Notes: generated by a model not told the origin, from the sequence alone. Positions 25,552 to 34,988 are shown, counted from the stretch's first letter. The stretch is DNA of 64,000 bases from Halorubrum vacuolatum (GCF_900188065.1 NZ_FZNQ01000001.1:1-64000), one strand, 5' to 3'. Program-made: numbers and translations.

Positions 25552-27987
25552 ATGGATCGCTCCCCGTGTATTCTCTATGTCTCCGGATCAGCGTCCAATG
25601 ACGGGCTTTCGGATCACCTACGGGAGCGACTTGGAGGGACCACGACTGGGGGAGACACCGAAGCGGCGACGATACACACCGTTACCACGGGCTCGGACGC
25701 CGCCGAACGGCTCCAAAACGACGCGTTCGACGCGATCGTCATCGAACACGACCCGCCGACGATGGACGGACTCGCCGTGCAGCAGTCCATTCGGGACGAG
25801 CCAGGAGAACTCCCGACAGTACTCGTTCCGAAGCGGGGTTCCGAGAAGCTCGCTGTAACGGCCTTTCGGCAAGGGATCACGGATTATGTTCCACGGGAGA
25901 ACGGCGATCGGCCGTTTGGAGACCGGCTCGCCGACCGGATCGGGGAGCTGGTCTCGAACGATCGGTCGACACCGTTCGAGCGACTCCCCGTCGGGGCCGC
26001 GATCTGGGACGACCAGTTGACGCTTCGTCGGACGAATTCGGAAGGGGAGACGCTGCTCGGACGGGATCGGCGCGCGCTTCGGGGCGAGTCGCTGTCGACG
26101 TTTTTGCTCGACACCGAGACCGGGGATAACCCGGAACAGCAGGTCGAGGGGGGTACACAGCAGGTCCTCCCGGACCGTGATGCGGTGTCCCGGGCCGACG
26201 GCGACCCGCTTGAGACGGTCGTCCCGACGCGAACGGCCGATGGACGCATACGCACCTACGAGTGGGTCCATCGGGGGCTGCTCGATGCGGAGGGGGATCT
26301 CGAGGCAGTGATCTCGACGTTCCGCGACGTGACGGCCCGAACCGAACGGGAGCGTCGCGTCAACGAGCTCCGAGATCGCCTCCGGAAGCTCTCATACACG
26401 ACGACGGTCACGGAGACGGTTGATGTCGCGGTCGATGCCGCCGCGGACGTCATGGAGGCGTCGTTGAGTGGGATCCACCTGGTGGATGCGGACGGGGAGC
26501 GCCTCTCGCTTGCGAGCGGTGTGGAGGAACTCACGGAGGTGTTCGAGACGACGCCGTCGTACGAGCGCGACAGCGCGCCGGGGACACGGGCGAGATTCGT
26601 CTGGGACGTCTTCGAGAGCGGGTCTCCGGCCCGGATGGACGACGTGGAGCACGATGAACGGATTCGAGAGGAGACGCCGGCACGAAGCGTACTCATTCAT
26701 CCCCTCGGCGAGCACGGCGTGTTCGTGATCTCCGCGCGGGAACCGAACGCGTTCGACGACACCGACGAGGCGCTCGCGGGGATCCTCTCACGAACGTTGA
26801 CGACGGCGATGAATCGCGTGAAACGCGAGGAACAACGCCGGACACGTGAACGCCGATTGAGCCGGTTACACGAGGCGACCCGCGACCTCATTGAGTCGGA
26901 GACGGAACGCGAGGTCGCCGCACAGACTGTGACGGCCGCCGAAGAGGTTCTCGGATTTCCGATCACGGTGGTGCGACTGTTTGATCCCGATGTGGGTGGA
27001 TTGATCCCCGTCGCCGAGAGCGACGCCGTGGAGGACGTGCTTCCGAAACGCGGGACGTTTAAACCGGACGACGGCAGCCTCAATTGGCGGGCATACGAGC
27101 GCGGTGAGGTGACGATACACGACGACATCGAGGAGACGTCAGCACTCGATACCGGAACGGGTCTTCGAAGCTTGTTGGTGCTTCCGCTTGGCTCGTACGG
27201 GACCATGTCGATCGGCGAGCTTGAGCCACGCGCCTTCGAGGAATCCGATATCTCGCTGGCACGGATCCTCGCGACGACCGTGGAGACCGTTCTCGAAGCC
27301 CACGAACGGAGAGCGGAACTCCTTCGTCAGCGCGACGAACTCGAAGCACAGAACGACCGGCTCGAACGCTTCGCGGACGTGTTGAGCCACGACCTCCGCA
27401 ATCCACTCAACGTCGCACGCGGGCGCTTACAACTCGCACGAGAGGGCTGCACGTGTGGGTTAGCCGATCAGTTCGAAGCGATCGACGACGCCCACGACCG
27501 AATGGAAACGCTGATCGAGCGGCTGTTGACGGTGGCGCGAGAGGGGGAAACGATCCTCGATACCGATCCGATCGAGCTCCGTGAGTTCGTTGCACGATGC
27601 TGGCGGACGGTCGACGCCGCCGATGCCGAGTTGGAGGTACAGACCGATCGGACCATCCACGCCGATCGCGTTCGACTCGGCCGGCTCTTCGAGAACTGCT
27701 TTCGAAATGCGATCGAACACGGGGTGCGTGAGGACGGAACCGTGAGGATCACCGTCGGTGATCTCCCGAACGACAACGGCTTCTACATCGAGGATGACGG
27801 TCCCGGAATTCCGGCGGACCGACGCGAGGAGGCGTTCGAGTTCGGCTACACGACGACCGGTGGTGGCACGGGGTTCGGGCTCGCGATCGTCGGCCAGATC
27901 GTCGCCGCACACGGCTGGGAGGTAACGCTCGTCGAGGGCACCGAGGGGGGCGCACGGTTCGAGTTCCGAACGGACCCGGGGTCGTGA
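25552..27987 (+). CDS. Multi-domain sensor histidine kinase
   Basis: 811 residues from ATG 25552. An N-terminal receiver-like domain (7-118) is followed by a PAS-like domain (about 130-260), two GAF-like domains (about 285-425 and 440-575), HisKA with phosphoacceptor His613 in VLSHDLRNPL, and HATPase with FENCFRNAIEHG (about 714) and EDDGPGIPADRREEAFEFGY. The receiver Asp appears to be replaced by Glu65 (IEHDPPTMDG). There are no membrane segments, so it is a cytoplasmic sensor. The kinase core is closely similar to the kinase at 28862. It has a duplicated TATA upstream. Signal and partner are unknown. Confidence 0.85.
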   Translation: MDRSPCILYVSGSASNDGLSDHLRERLGGTTTGGDTEAATIHTVTTGSDAAERLQNDAFDAIVIEHDPPTMDGLAVQQSIRDEPGELPTVLVPKRGSEKLAVTAFRQGITDYVPRENGDRPFGDRLADRIGELVSNDRSTPFERLPVGAAIWDDQLTLRRTNSEGETLLGRDRRALRGESLSTFLLDTETGDNPEQQVEGGTQQVLPDRDAVSRADGDPLETVVPTRTADGRIRTYEWVHRGLLDAEGDLEAVISTFRDVTARTERERRVNELRDRLRKLSYTTTVTETVDVAVDAAADVMEASLSGIHLVDADGERLSLASGVEELTEVFETTPSYERDSAPGTRARFVWDVFESGSPARMDDVEHDERIREETPARSVLIHPLGEHGVFVISAREPNAFDDTDEALAGILSRTLTTAMNRVKREEQRRTRERRLSRLHEATRDLIESETEREVAAQTVTAAEEVLGFPITVVRLFDPDVGGLIPVAESDAVEDVLPKRGTFKPDDGSLNWRAYERGEVTIHDDIEETSALDTGTGLRSLLVLPLGSYGTMSIGELEPRAFEESDISLARILATTVETVLEAHERRAELLRQRDELEAQNDRLERFADVLSHDLRNPLNVARGRLQLAREGCTCGLADQFEAIDDAHDRMETLIERLLTVAREGETILDTDPIELREFVARCWRTVDAADAELEVQTDRTIHADRVRLGRLFENCFRNAIEHGVREDGTVRITVGDLPNDNGFYIEDDGPGIPADRREEAFEFGYTTTGGGTGFGLAIVGQIVAAHGWEVTLVEGTEGGARFEFRTDPGS

Positions 27988-28109
27988 GCATCCACGCGGT
28001 ATCGCAGGTTTCGGGTGGCTCTCGAACGGCTATTCGTCCGAAGTTTATAAATGACTCAATTATTTAGTCAGACGGCCGGCGGATTTCAGCCGCATTGGAA
28101 CGCGATGGG

Positions 28110-28115
28110 GTTTAT
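28110..28115 (+). promoter_or_regulatory. TATA-like box before the DoxX gene
   Basis: TTTATA lies 43 nt before ATG 28158, after GGGG. A second TATA-like TTTATAAATG at 28045-28054 and a short inverted repeat TGACT...AGTCA (28053-28071) lie further upstream, so either could initiate the DoxX transcript. A GGAG precedes the ATG by about 10 nt, which suits a leadered transcript. Confidence 0.5.
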
Positions 28116-28157
28116 ACGTGCCTGCAGGCCGTTCGTTCAACCAGAGGGAGAAGACCC

Positions 28158-28721
28158 ATGTCAACGCAAGCGCGCAACGAGTTCGGCGGGGAGTTCGGTG
28201 GCATAGAGCTGTTCGGCAAGGCGCACTCGCTGTCGGCGCTGTTCATCGTGGCGCTGCGGGCCGTCATCGGCGGGATGATGCTGTTCGCGGGGCTCGGCAA
28301 GTACGCCTTCATAAGCGGGGAGGCGTTCGACGCCAGTGGCTACCTCGCGAACGTGGATCCGGCGAGTCCGGTGAGCGGGATCTACGCGTCGATGGCGGCG
28401 ACCCCGTGGTTCGTCGAGATGGCGAACGTACTCGTGCCGTTGACGCAGGTGCTGATCGGCCTCGCGCTCATCGCGGGCGTGTTCGTCCGGCTCGCCGCCT
28501 TCGGCGGGGCCCTCCAGATGTTCATGTTCTACCTGGGCAACTGGGAGGGACAGTGGCTCGCCGCGTTCGACTCGACGCTCATCTACGCGGTCGTCTTCCT
28601 GACGGTCGCGGCCTTCGGCGCTGGGCGCATCCTCGGGCTGGATGCCTACATCGAGCAGATCGAGATCGGCGGACGGCCGCTCGTCGAGCGGTTCCCCGTC
28701 GCCCGCTACCTCCTCGGGTGA
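28158..28721 (+). CDS. DoxX family membrane protein
   Basis: 187 residues from ATG 28158. Four hydrophobic segments are visible: ALFIVALRAVIGGMMLFAGL, NVLVPLTQVLIGLALIAGV, RLAAFGGALQMFMFYLGNWE and LIYAVVFLTVAAFGAGRIL. The FAGLGKY and QVLIGLALIAG segments match the DoxX/DoxD-like family, which often acts in redox or membrane-complex contexts. It lies between two related histidine kinases, the second facing it tail-to-tail, and its own promoter region separates it from the first. The neighbouring kinases may sense something it affects, but that is inference. Confidence 0.8.
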   Translation: MSTQARNEFGGEFGGIELFGKAHSLSALFIVALRAVIGGMMLFAGLGKYAFISGEAFDASGYLANVDPASPVSGIYASMAATPWFVEMANVLVPLTQVLIGLALIAGVFVRLAAFGGALQMFMFYLGNWEGQWLAAFDSTLIYAVVFLTVAAFGAGRILGLDAYIEQIEIGGRPLVERFPVARYLLG

Positions 28722-28769
28722 TTCCGGGCGACGCTCGCCGTTCCACGCCCGCGCGTGAAAAATAACCCG

Positions 28770-28841
28770 CACTGGCCGGTCAGAGTGCATTCGCACTGGC
28801 CGGTCAGAGTGCATTCGCACTGGCCGGTCAAAGTGCATTTT
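28770..28841. repeat. 24-bp tandem repeat, three copies, in a convergent intergenic region
   Basis: CACTGGCCGGTCAGAGTGCA plus TTCG at 28770-28793 and 28794-28817, with a slightly diverged third copy at 28818-28841 (AAAGTGCATTTT). Each unit holds TGGCCG and GTGCA palindromic elements. It lies between the ends of DoxX (28721) and the kinase gene (28862), so it could act as a bidirectional termination or boundary element. Confidence 0.9.
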
Positions 28842-28861
28842 CCGACGGCCGCTCGGCCGAG

Positions 28862-30148
28862 TTACTCGATGACGATCACGTCGCTGACCTCGAAGCGGGC
28901 ACCGCCGTCCCTCGCGTCGGTGACGGTGATCCGCCAGCCGTGTGCTTCGACGATGCCCTTCACGATCGAGAGGCCGAGACCGGCACCGGCCGTGCCGGTG
29001 GAAAAGCCGCTCTCGAAGATACGATCCCGGTCGTCCTCGGGGATGCCGGGACCGTCGTCCTCGATATAAAACCCATTGTCGGCTCTCAGGGCTCCGATCC
29101 GAATGGTCACGTCCGACCCGCCGTGTTCGACGGCGTTCCGAAAGCAGTTCTCGACGAGACGGGCGAGCCGGGAGGGATCCGCACGGAACCGAACGTCGTC
29201 ACCGACCGTCACCGTCGCCGAACCCGTTTCGACGGCACGCCAACAGTCATCGACGACGCTCGACAGTTGGACGGTTCGAAGGTCCTTCTCCTCGACGGTA
29301 TCGCCCTCGCGAGCCATCGTAAGAACGTCCTCGATAAGCCCCTCCATTCGATCGATCGCCCGGGCTGCCGCCTCGAGGTTCCCGGAGTCGGTCCGCTCGC
29401 GTTCCAAAGCGATCCGACCCTGTGCGACGTTAAGCGGGTTCCGGAGGTCGTGTGAGACGACGCTCGCGAAGTCATCGAGTCGGGCGACCTGCGCTGCGGT
29501 GCGTTCCCTGAGCAGTTCGGCTTCCAGCATCCTCGCGATCAGCTCCGCGAACATCGTCTCCGCGTCGGTGAACGCCTCCTCACGCGGATCGAATGAGACG
29601 AAACAGAGCGTTCCGTAGGGACGGTCATCGACGTACAGCGGCGTTCCGTGATAGCAACTGATCCCGTGATCCTGATAGACCGGATCGTCGCGAAGCCCCT
29701 GGGAGACAGCGTCGTGGATCGCGAGCGACGCCGTGCCGTCGATAACCCGGCGACAGTACGTTCCCGCGAGCGAAGAGGTCACTCCCGCTGGGAATTGGCC
29801 ATCGTCCGGATCGGTGCTTGCGATCGACCGCCAGTAATCGCCGTCCGGGTCGATCCGTGCCAGATAGCCGTTCTCGACCCCAAGGTACGCCCGACCGATC
29901 GCCATGGCCCGTTCGGCTTTGGTCTCGAAGGAGTCGTCTCCACGCATCACGGCGTACAGCCGCTCCCGGGCCTCCGCGGCGTTCGGCCGCTCGTCACCCT
30001 CACGGGGGTCGCCTCGTTCCTCGATGTCGAGAAGATGAGCGCCATCCCCCTGCTCGTCGGCCCCGGAACCACCATCGGTCCCACCGACGGTAGTGGTATC
30101 AGCGGGGTCAGATCGATCGGCGGCACCGTTGGGTTGGTCATCGCACAT
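28862..30148 (-). CDS. GAF-domain sensor histidine kinase
   Basis: 428 residues from ATG 30148. A Gly/Asp-rich disordered N-terminus of about 60 residues is followed by a GAF domain (about 85-220: YLARIDPDGDYWRSIAST, then TYCRRVIDG), HisKA with His233 in SVVSHDLRNPLNVAQGR, and HATPase with VENCFRNAVEHGGS and DNGFYIEDDGPGIPEDDRD. The kinase core is strongly similar to the kinase at 25552, pointing to local duplication or gene conversion. No membrane helices. The start codon lies inside a short inverted repeat at 30146-30163. Output partner not visible; no response-regulator gene is adjacent. Confidence 0.88.
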   Translation of the reverse strand: MCDDQPNGAADRSDPADTTTVGGTDGGSGADEQGDGAHLLDIEERGDPREGDERPNAAEARERLYAVMRGDDSFETKAERAMAIGRAYLGVENGYLARIDPDGDYWRSIASTDPDDGQFPAGVTSSLAGTYCRRVIDGTASLAIHDAVSQGLRDDPVYQDHGISCYHGTPLYVDDRPYGTLCFVSFDPREEAFTDAETMFAELIARMLEAELLRERTAAQVARLDDFASVVSHDLRNPLNVAQGRIALERERTDSGNLEAAARAIDRMEGLIEDVLTMAREGDTVEEKDLRTVQLSSVVDDCWRAVETGSATVTVGDDVRFRADPSRLARLVENCFRNAVEHGGSDVTIRIGALRADNGFYIEDDGPGIPEDDRDRIFESGFSTGTAGAGLGLSIVKGIVEAHGWRITVTDARDGGARFEVSDVIVIE

Positions 30149-30163
30149 TACTGTAAGGTAATG
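30146..30163. promoter_or_regulatory. Inverted repeat overlapping a kinase start codon
   Basis: CATTAC, 6-nt spacer, GTAATG. The CAT at 30146-30148 is the start codon of the minus-strand kinase, so the palindrome includes the initiation codon. It could be a repressor site or an mRNA hairpin hiding the start. Confidence 0.4.
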
Positions 30164-30284
30164 AACTCGCCGCACAAGCCTATCTCTGCCGATTCGTGCC
30201 ACACCGGCAGCCCAGCCGATCCGTGCCCCGTGAACGGTCGAGAAACACGGGCGCCCCGAGGGAACGAAGTCGGTACGGAGCCGA

Positions 30285-30788
30285 TCAGCGGCCTATTCGC
30301 CGCCACTCACGCAGGGTGAACCGGTCATGGACCGTTTCGGTATCGATCGTCCACTCGGCGTCGTCGAAGCGAGGATAGAACGTGTCGCCCTCGTACTCGC
30401 CGTGGACGTGGCTCAACACCATCCGATCGACGTGCGGCTGAAAGAGTTCGTAGATCGCCGCCCCGCCGAGAACGTATGCGACGTCTTCGCGTCCCTCCGC
30501 CCCGGCGGCGACGAACTCACGGGCCCGACCGATCGCCGTCTCGACGTCCGGAACGACGACCGCGTTCGGGTCGTCGACCGCACCGAGACTGCGACTGAGG
30601 ACGATCCGTTTCTCGCCGGGTGGATCCGCACGCATCGACTCGAAGGTTCGCCGGCCGAGTATCACCGGGGCATCCGCGACGCGAGCACGGTACTGTCGTT
30701 TATCGGCCGGAATGGAGGGCCACGGGAGTTCACCATCCAGACCGATGGCGTGGTTCTCCGCGAGCGCCGCGACGCTGACGAGTTGCAC
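30285..30788 (-). CDS. folA: Dihydrofolate reductase
   Basis: 167 residues from GTG 30788. The family motifs are [49 protein letters not shown] and the C-terminal [13 protein letters not shown]. It reduces dihydrofolate to tetrahydrofolate with NADPH. GTG is preferred because it begins the first strand ([16 protein letters not shown]) correctly; an ATG at 30827 would add 13 residues before it. Length is normal. It lies beside, and in the same orientation as, the kinase at 28862 with a 136-nt gap; no thymidylate synthase is adjacent. Confidence 0.93.
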   Translation of the reverse strand: MQLVSVAALAENHAIGLDGELPWPSIPADKRQYRARVADAPVILGRRTFESMRADPPGEKRIVLSRSLGAVDDPNAVVVPDVETAIGRAREFVAAGAEGREDVAYVLGGAAIYELFQPHVDRMVLSHVHGEYEGDTFYPRFDDAEWTIDTETVHDRFTLREWRRIGR

Positions 30789-30903
30789 AGCGTATCCACG
30801 TGACCAAGGAATATAAGCGCGGACCAAAAGCCGCTCTCGATCCGGAGCAGGGACAAAATCGAGAGGGGGCGGATTTATGTCGGACCGCGTCGGACATGAC
30901 AGT

Positions 30904-31188
30904 ATGGAAGAATCACGGCTCGGAACGATTCAAGAGACGGTACGGGGACGAACGACGAGAGCCCTCGGACGGGCGCGGTACGCCGCCATCGGCGGGGCGA
31001 TCGGTGGCGGGGTCGGCGGCCTCATCAGCCGCAACGCCGCGAGCACCGGAGCCGGCATCGGCGCGCTGATCGGGGCCATCGTCGGCGAGACACGGACCGA
31101 CGTGGATTCGCTGTTCGACGAGTTGGCCGAGACGGTCGGCGCGGCCAGATCCGGTGAGACGGACGAGCAGGACGAGGACGCCGTCTGA
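30904..31188 (+). CDS. Small glycine-zipper-like hypothetical protein
   Basis: 94 residues from ATG 30904, [16 protein letters not shown]. The centre is a Gly/Ala-rich stretch, [20 protein letters not shown], with the spacing of glycine zippers, followed by an acidic helix and tail. I do not recognise a family. The Gly zipper could pack into membranes or oligomerise. An ATG at 30877 would add nine residues. It is divergent from DHFR and convergent with TatCt, with a 120-nt gap on that side. Composition looks genuine. Confidence 0.5.
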   Translation: MEESRLGTIQETVRGRTTRALGRARYAAIGGAIGGGVGGLISRNAASTGAGIGALIGAIVGETRTDVDSLFDELAETVGAARSGETDEQDEDAV

Positions 31189-31308
31189 TCGGCCCATCGC
31201 TGTCTGATCGGCCGATCGACGTCGACGACCGCACACAACGGAGCATCGGTGTACACCCGTTACTGTACGTCTTTTATACGAACAGCGATGGTGATCAAAA
31301 GGCGTCGT

Positions 31309-33564
31309 CTATCGTCCGATGAAATCGACGGGTGGCGAGAGGTTTCGCTTCCCGCCGAAGGTGAGGACAAAGAGGATCCCGAGGCCGACGCCATACGCCG
31401 CCATGATGGGAACCGTCATCAGGAACATGGTGACCACGTCCGCGGGCGTAAAGATCGCCGAGAACAGCAGGATTCCGACGGTCACCTCACGCCATCGCCC
31501 GCGGAAGGCCTGATACGGCATCCCGGCGTTGTTTAAAAGCACCATCAACACCGGGATGTCGGCGAGGAAGCCGATCCCGATGGTGGTGAAGATGACGAGC
31601 CAGAGGAAATCGCTCACCTGATAGGTGATGATCATGTCCGCGTTCGCGGCGTCCGTGACGAGCCAGCCGATGATCGCGGGGGCGATATAGCCGTAGCCGA
31701 GCGCGAAGCCGCCGACCAATCCCGCAAAGAGGGCTCCGGTCCAGAGGTAGACTTGTCGGATACGTCCGGCAACGAAGCCGCGTTCGCGGAGCGCGGGCCA
31801 CGCATAATATAAAAGCACCGGGAAGACCGCGATCAGCCCCAGTAGCACGGAGAATTTCACCATGAAGATAAGCGCCTCCACCGGATGAAGCGTGATGAGG
31901 CTGATCCCGCCGTCGACCTCCGCCGGGACACGAGCCTCGAGGTCGGACCGAACCGCAGCGAGCCCGCCGAGATACAGCCACGTGAACGCGAGCGCCATCA
32001 CGCCGCCGAAGACCACGAGGATCCGGAACGAGCGGGAGCGAAGCGAATCGAAGATGAACCGCAGGTCCTTGTAGTAGCCGCCGATGTCGTCCTCGGCGTC
32101 ATCGTCATCCGTCAGCTCCGAGAGGAACGAGGAGGACGCGCGGGACGCCCGATCGCCCATGTCGCCGCCGAGGAGCCCGGAATCACCGTCGGAGGCGGCC
32201 GCTCCCGAGCCGGCCGCTTCGTCGGCCGCGACCGTCTCATCGTTGCTGCCGGCCGCCGGCACCCCGTCGTCGCCGTCCTCGCTTGCGCCGTCCTCGGCGA
32301 TCGCATCGTAGCGGTCGAGGATCGCCTGCGCCTTCTCGGGGTCGTCCTCCTCCAGTGCCGCCCCCGCGAGCGCGACGGACTCGTCCTCGGTTAGCTCCGC
32401 GAACGCCGCTTCCGGCGCCGAGCGGATCCCCGCGGCGTCGAGTTCGCCGAGATCGATCGCGGTCGGATCGCCGTACTGGGAGCCGGCACTTGTCGTATCG
32501 AGGTCGGTGTAGACCGCCCATAGAGTCGCCAACAGGCCGAACGCGGCGGCCCACGCGACCCCGTAGAGCCCGACCGCGACGAGCGGGTCGAGCCCCAATC
32601 CCTCCCCGGCGGGAACGATCCGCCAGTCGCTGCCGGCCCACGCGAGGAGGTCGTTCGCGCCCGTCCGCCCACCGTACTCGTAGAACCCGTAGACGAGCGC
32701 GCCACCGAGCGCGGCGAGGCCGGCGACGATGTTCCAGTGGTTCCGAACCGCGGCCGCGACGTCGATCCGATCGGAGCTCCGTTTCGCCGTCACGACGACC
32801 TTCGCGAGGTAGAGGCTGAACCCGTAGAGGGCGATGAGCGGGAACGCCCACATCAGCTGGGTGAACGGGTCCGGCGGCGAAAAGAGCGCGCCGAAGACGA
32901 AGATGCCGACGACCGCGTATCGCCACTTGTCCCGGAACGTCTCGTACTGGACGATCTCGGCGTACGACAGGCCGGTGACGAGCAGCGGCATCTGCCCGGC
33001 CAGCCCGAACGACAGCGAGAGGAAGACGATGAACTCCGTCCACATCACGATCGAGTAGGTGGGTTGGAGTCCCGCCTCGAGGCCGAACCCGGCCAAAAAC
33101 GAGAACATGATGGGGAAGAACGCATAGACACCGTAAGCGACCCCGACGCCGAAGAGGCCGGTCGCGAGCAGGCCAATGAGCGCGAGTTTCCACCGCGGAA
33201 CCGGGGACTGCGGCCACATCCCGCGGCCGCGAAGCTCGTCGCGTGCGAAGTAGATGAGCGGCGGAATCGCCACGATGGCACCGATGATGAGCCCGATCTT
33301 CGCCTGAAGGAGGATCACCTCGAAGGGGGTCTGTGCGATGACCTCCGTCTGCTCGGCGATCTCCGGGGTCATGTTGGCCTCGGTGACCCCCTTTAGGAAG
33401 TCCCAGACGTAGATCCGGAGCGCCCAGAACGTCCCCAAAAAGCCCAGGAGGAAGACGATAAAGACCTTCTGGAGGTCCTTTTGGATCGACCGCAGAAACG
33501 CCTTCGCGGTCTCTCGACCGTCGGCGATGGTCCGTTGGGTATCCTCGTCGAGGGCGCTCGCCAT
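31309..33564 (-). CDS. tatCt: Twin-arginine translocase subunit TatCt (double-length TatC)
   Basis: 751 residues from ATG 33564. It is a tandem fusion of two TatC-like domains, the form found in haloarchaea. The first TatC domain covers about residues 20-260 (KVFIVFLLGFLGTFWALRIY, then GALFSPPDPFTQLMWAFPLI), followed by two extra membrane helices and an acidic Ala/Gly-rich linker (about 380-490), and a second TatC domain (about 505-750: ILLFSAIFTPADVVTMFLMT). The second domain keeps the F(S/T)PxD type element. It serves as the Tat receptor for folded proteins, a major export route in halophiles. It is divergent from the single TatC gene at 33731. Confidence 0.93.
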   Translation of the reverse strand: MASALDEDTQRTIADGRETAKAFLRSIQKDLQKVFIVFLLGFLGTFWALRIYVWDFLKGVTEANMTPEIAEQTEVIAQTPFEVILLQAKIGLIIGAIVAIPPLIYFARDELRGRGMWPQSPVPRWKLALIGLLATGLFGVGVAYGVYAFFPIMFSFLAGFGLEAGLQPTYSIVMWTEFIVFLSLSFGLAGQMPLLVTGLSYAEIVQYETFRDKWRYAVVGIFVFGALFSPPDPFTQLMWAFPLIALYGFSLYLAKVVVTAKRSSDRIDVAAAVRNHWNIVAGLAALGGALVYGFYEYGGRTGANDLLAWAGSDWRIVPAGEGLGLDPLVAVGLYGVAWAAAFGLLATLWAVYTDLDTTSAGSQYGDPTAIDLGELDAAGIRSAPEAAFAELTEDESVALAGAALEEDDPEKAQAILDRYDAIAEDGASEDGDDGVPAAGSNDETVAADEAAGSGAAASDGDSGLLGGDMGDRASRASSSFLSELTDDDDAEDDIGGYYKDLRFIFDSLRSRSFRILVVFGGVMALAFTWLYLGGLAAVRSDLEARVPAEVDGGISLITLHPVEALIFMVKFSVLLGLIAVFPVLLYYAWPALRERGFVAGRIRQVYLWTGALFAGLVGGFALGYGYIAPAIIGWLVTDAANADMIITYQVSDFLWLVIFTTIGIGFLADIPVLMVLLNNAGMPYQAFRGRWREVTVGILLFSAIFTPADVVTMFLMTVPIMAAYGVGLGILFVLTFGGKRNLSPPVDFIGR

Positions 33565-33730
33565 GCCCGATCCGAGGTCCGTCGGTGTTATCAACCTTTT
33601 CGACCGCGGCCGACCCGTCCGACGGGCCATCCGCCGCGATGAACTGCGAACGGGGAGCCATGGGTGACGGTCGAATTCTTCGAACGCATCCAAAAAGGCC
33701 TATAATGGCCGGGTGGCGAGTGAAAGACGA

Positions 33731-34915
33731 ATGGACGACTCCGACCGGTCGCGTGATGAGCCGTCGGAACCCGAAACGCCGGATGCCGGAGGTGTGGAGG
33801 TCAGCGACGGCGCCGACGCGGAGGCCACCGAAGACGACGTAGCCGACGACGGTGCGGAACGCGAGTCGGCGACCGATGCGGACGACGGGGGCGGCGAGCG
33901 ACCGATCTCGGGAGACGCCGAAGAGGCGGACGGCGAAGCTGTCGGAGTGGACGAGGACGACGAAGACGACAACGTAGACGACGAGGGCGACGAAGAAGCC
34001 GGAGACGGAGGCGACGAAGAAGAAACCGAAGACGACCAAGAAGCCGAAGACGACCAAGAAGCCGGAGACGACGACGAAGAAACCGAAGACGACCAAGAAG
34101 CCGAAGACGACCAAGAAGCCGGAGACGACGACGAAGAAACCGAAGACGACCAAGAAGCCGACGACGACGAGGACGACGTGTTCACCGGCATCGAGGGTCC
34201 CGAGGAGGACGAGGAGATGCCGCTCGCTCAGCACATCGAGGAGATGATGCGACGGCTCGGGATCGTCTTCCTCTTCGGCGGGCTTGCGACGCTCGTGGCG
34301 GTGACGGAATCGACCGCGTTGATCAACTACTTTTGGAACTATCACATTCCGGCGCCCACGGAAAATCGCCCGCGGCTGTACGGCCCGCTGGAACTGCCGC
34401 TCACCCGGTTAAAAGTGGCCGGGATCGCCGGCGTCGTCGTCGGGCTCCCGGCGTTCGTCTACCAGACATACCTGTTCATGAAACCAGGGCTCTACGAGAA
34501 CGAGCGACGCTACTACCTCGCGGCCGTCCCAACGAGTCTCGTCCTCGGGAGCGTCGGCGTCGCGTTCGCCCACTTCCTCGTGTTGCCCGCGATCTTCTCG
34601 TATTTCACCACCTACACCGAGGACGCGGCGGTGGTCGCCTTCGGGCTCGCGGAGACGTTCAACCTCATCGTCGTCATGCTCGCGTTCATGGCCATCGTCT
34701 TTCAGATCCCGCTTTTCATCATGCTCGCCATCATGATGAACCTCGTGACCCGGCAGTGGCTGGAGGACAAACGGCTCATCTTCTGGGGGGCGTTCCTCGG
34801 CATCGCGTTCATCTTCAGCCCCGACCCGACCGGGATGGCCCCGATCATCGTCACGCTCACGATGATCGTTTTATATGAAGGGACCCTCGCCGTCCTCCGA
34901 TGGACGGGGAACTGA
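33731..34915 (+). CDS. tatCo: Twin-arginine translocase subunit TatCo with acidic N-terminal extension
   Basis: 394 residues. The first 155 residues are an extremely acidic cytoplasmic extension, largely a tandem repeat of a 19-residue unit rich in Glu, Asp and Gln. The TatC domain then starts at PLAQHIEEMMRRLGIVFLFG and contains PTENRPRLYGPLE, LPAFVYQTYLFMKPGLYENE, and FIFSPDPTGMAPIIVTLTM. Six membrane helices are predicted. ATG 33731 is favoured; GTG 33713 is also in frame. It shares the 167-nt divergent promoter region with TatCt, so both receptors are likely co-regulated. Confidence 0.93.
   Translation: MDDSDRSRDEPSEPETPDAGGVEVSDGADAEATEDDVADDGAERESATDADDGGGERPISGDAEEADGEAVGVDEDDEDDNVDDEGDEEAGDGGDEEETEDDQEAEDDQEAGDDDEETEDDQEAEDDQEAGDDDEETEDDQEADDDEDDVFTGIEGPEEDEEMPLAQHIEEMMRRLGIVFLFGGLATLVAVTESTALINYFWNYHIPAPTENRPRLYGPLELPLTRLKVAGIAGVVVGLPAFVYQTYLFMKPGLYENERRYYLAAVPTSLVLGSVGVAFAHFLVLPAIFSYFTTYTEDAAVVAFGLAETFNLIVVMLAFMAIVFQIPLFIMLAIMMNLVTRQWLEDKRLIFWGAFLGIAFIFSPDPTGMAPIIVTLTMIVLYEGTLAVLRWTGN
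34019..34159. repeat. 57-bp tandem repeat in the TatCo acidic extension
   Basis: Two full units (34019-34075 and 34076-34132) and a partial third (to 34159), identical at DNA level. Each unit holds two internal copies of GACGACCAAGAAGCC. The repeat encodes EETEDDQEAEDDQEAGDDD, so expansion or contraction changes only the length of the acidic tail. Confidence 0.9.
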
Positions 34916-34988
34916 GCTGCCGCGGCCCGTCTCGTCCAATACCGCCGGTCGGCTCCCAACGCGACCGACCGGCCCCCGACGCGACTAT

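Noticed and set aside
32237-34345. 702-codon frame on the minus strand across tatCt and tatCo
   Set aside because: It runs in a second frame of tatCt and antisense to tatCo; its Val/Phe-rich part is the mirror of the acidic repeat.
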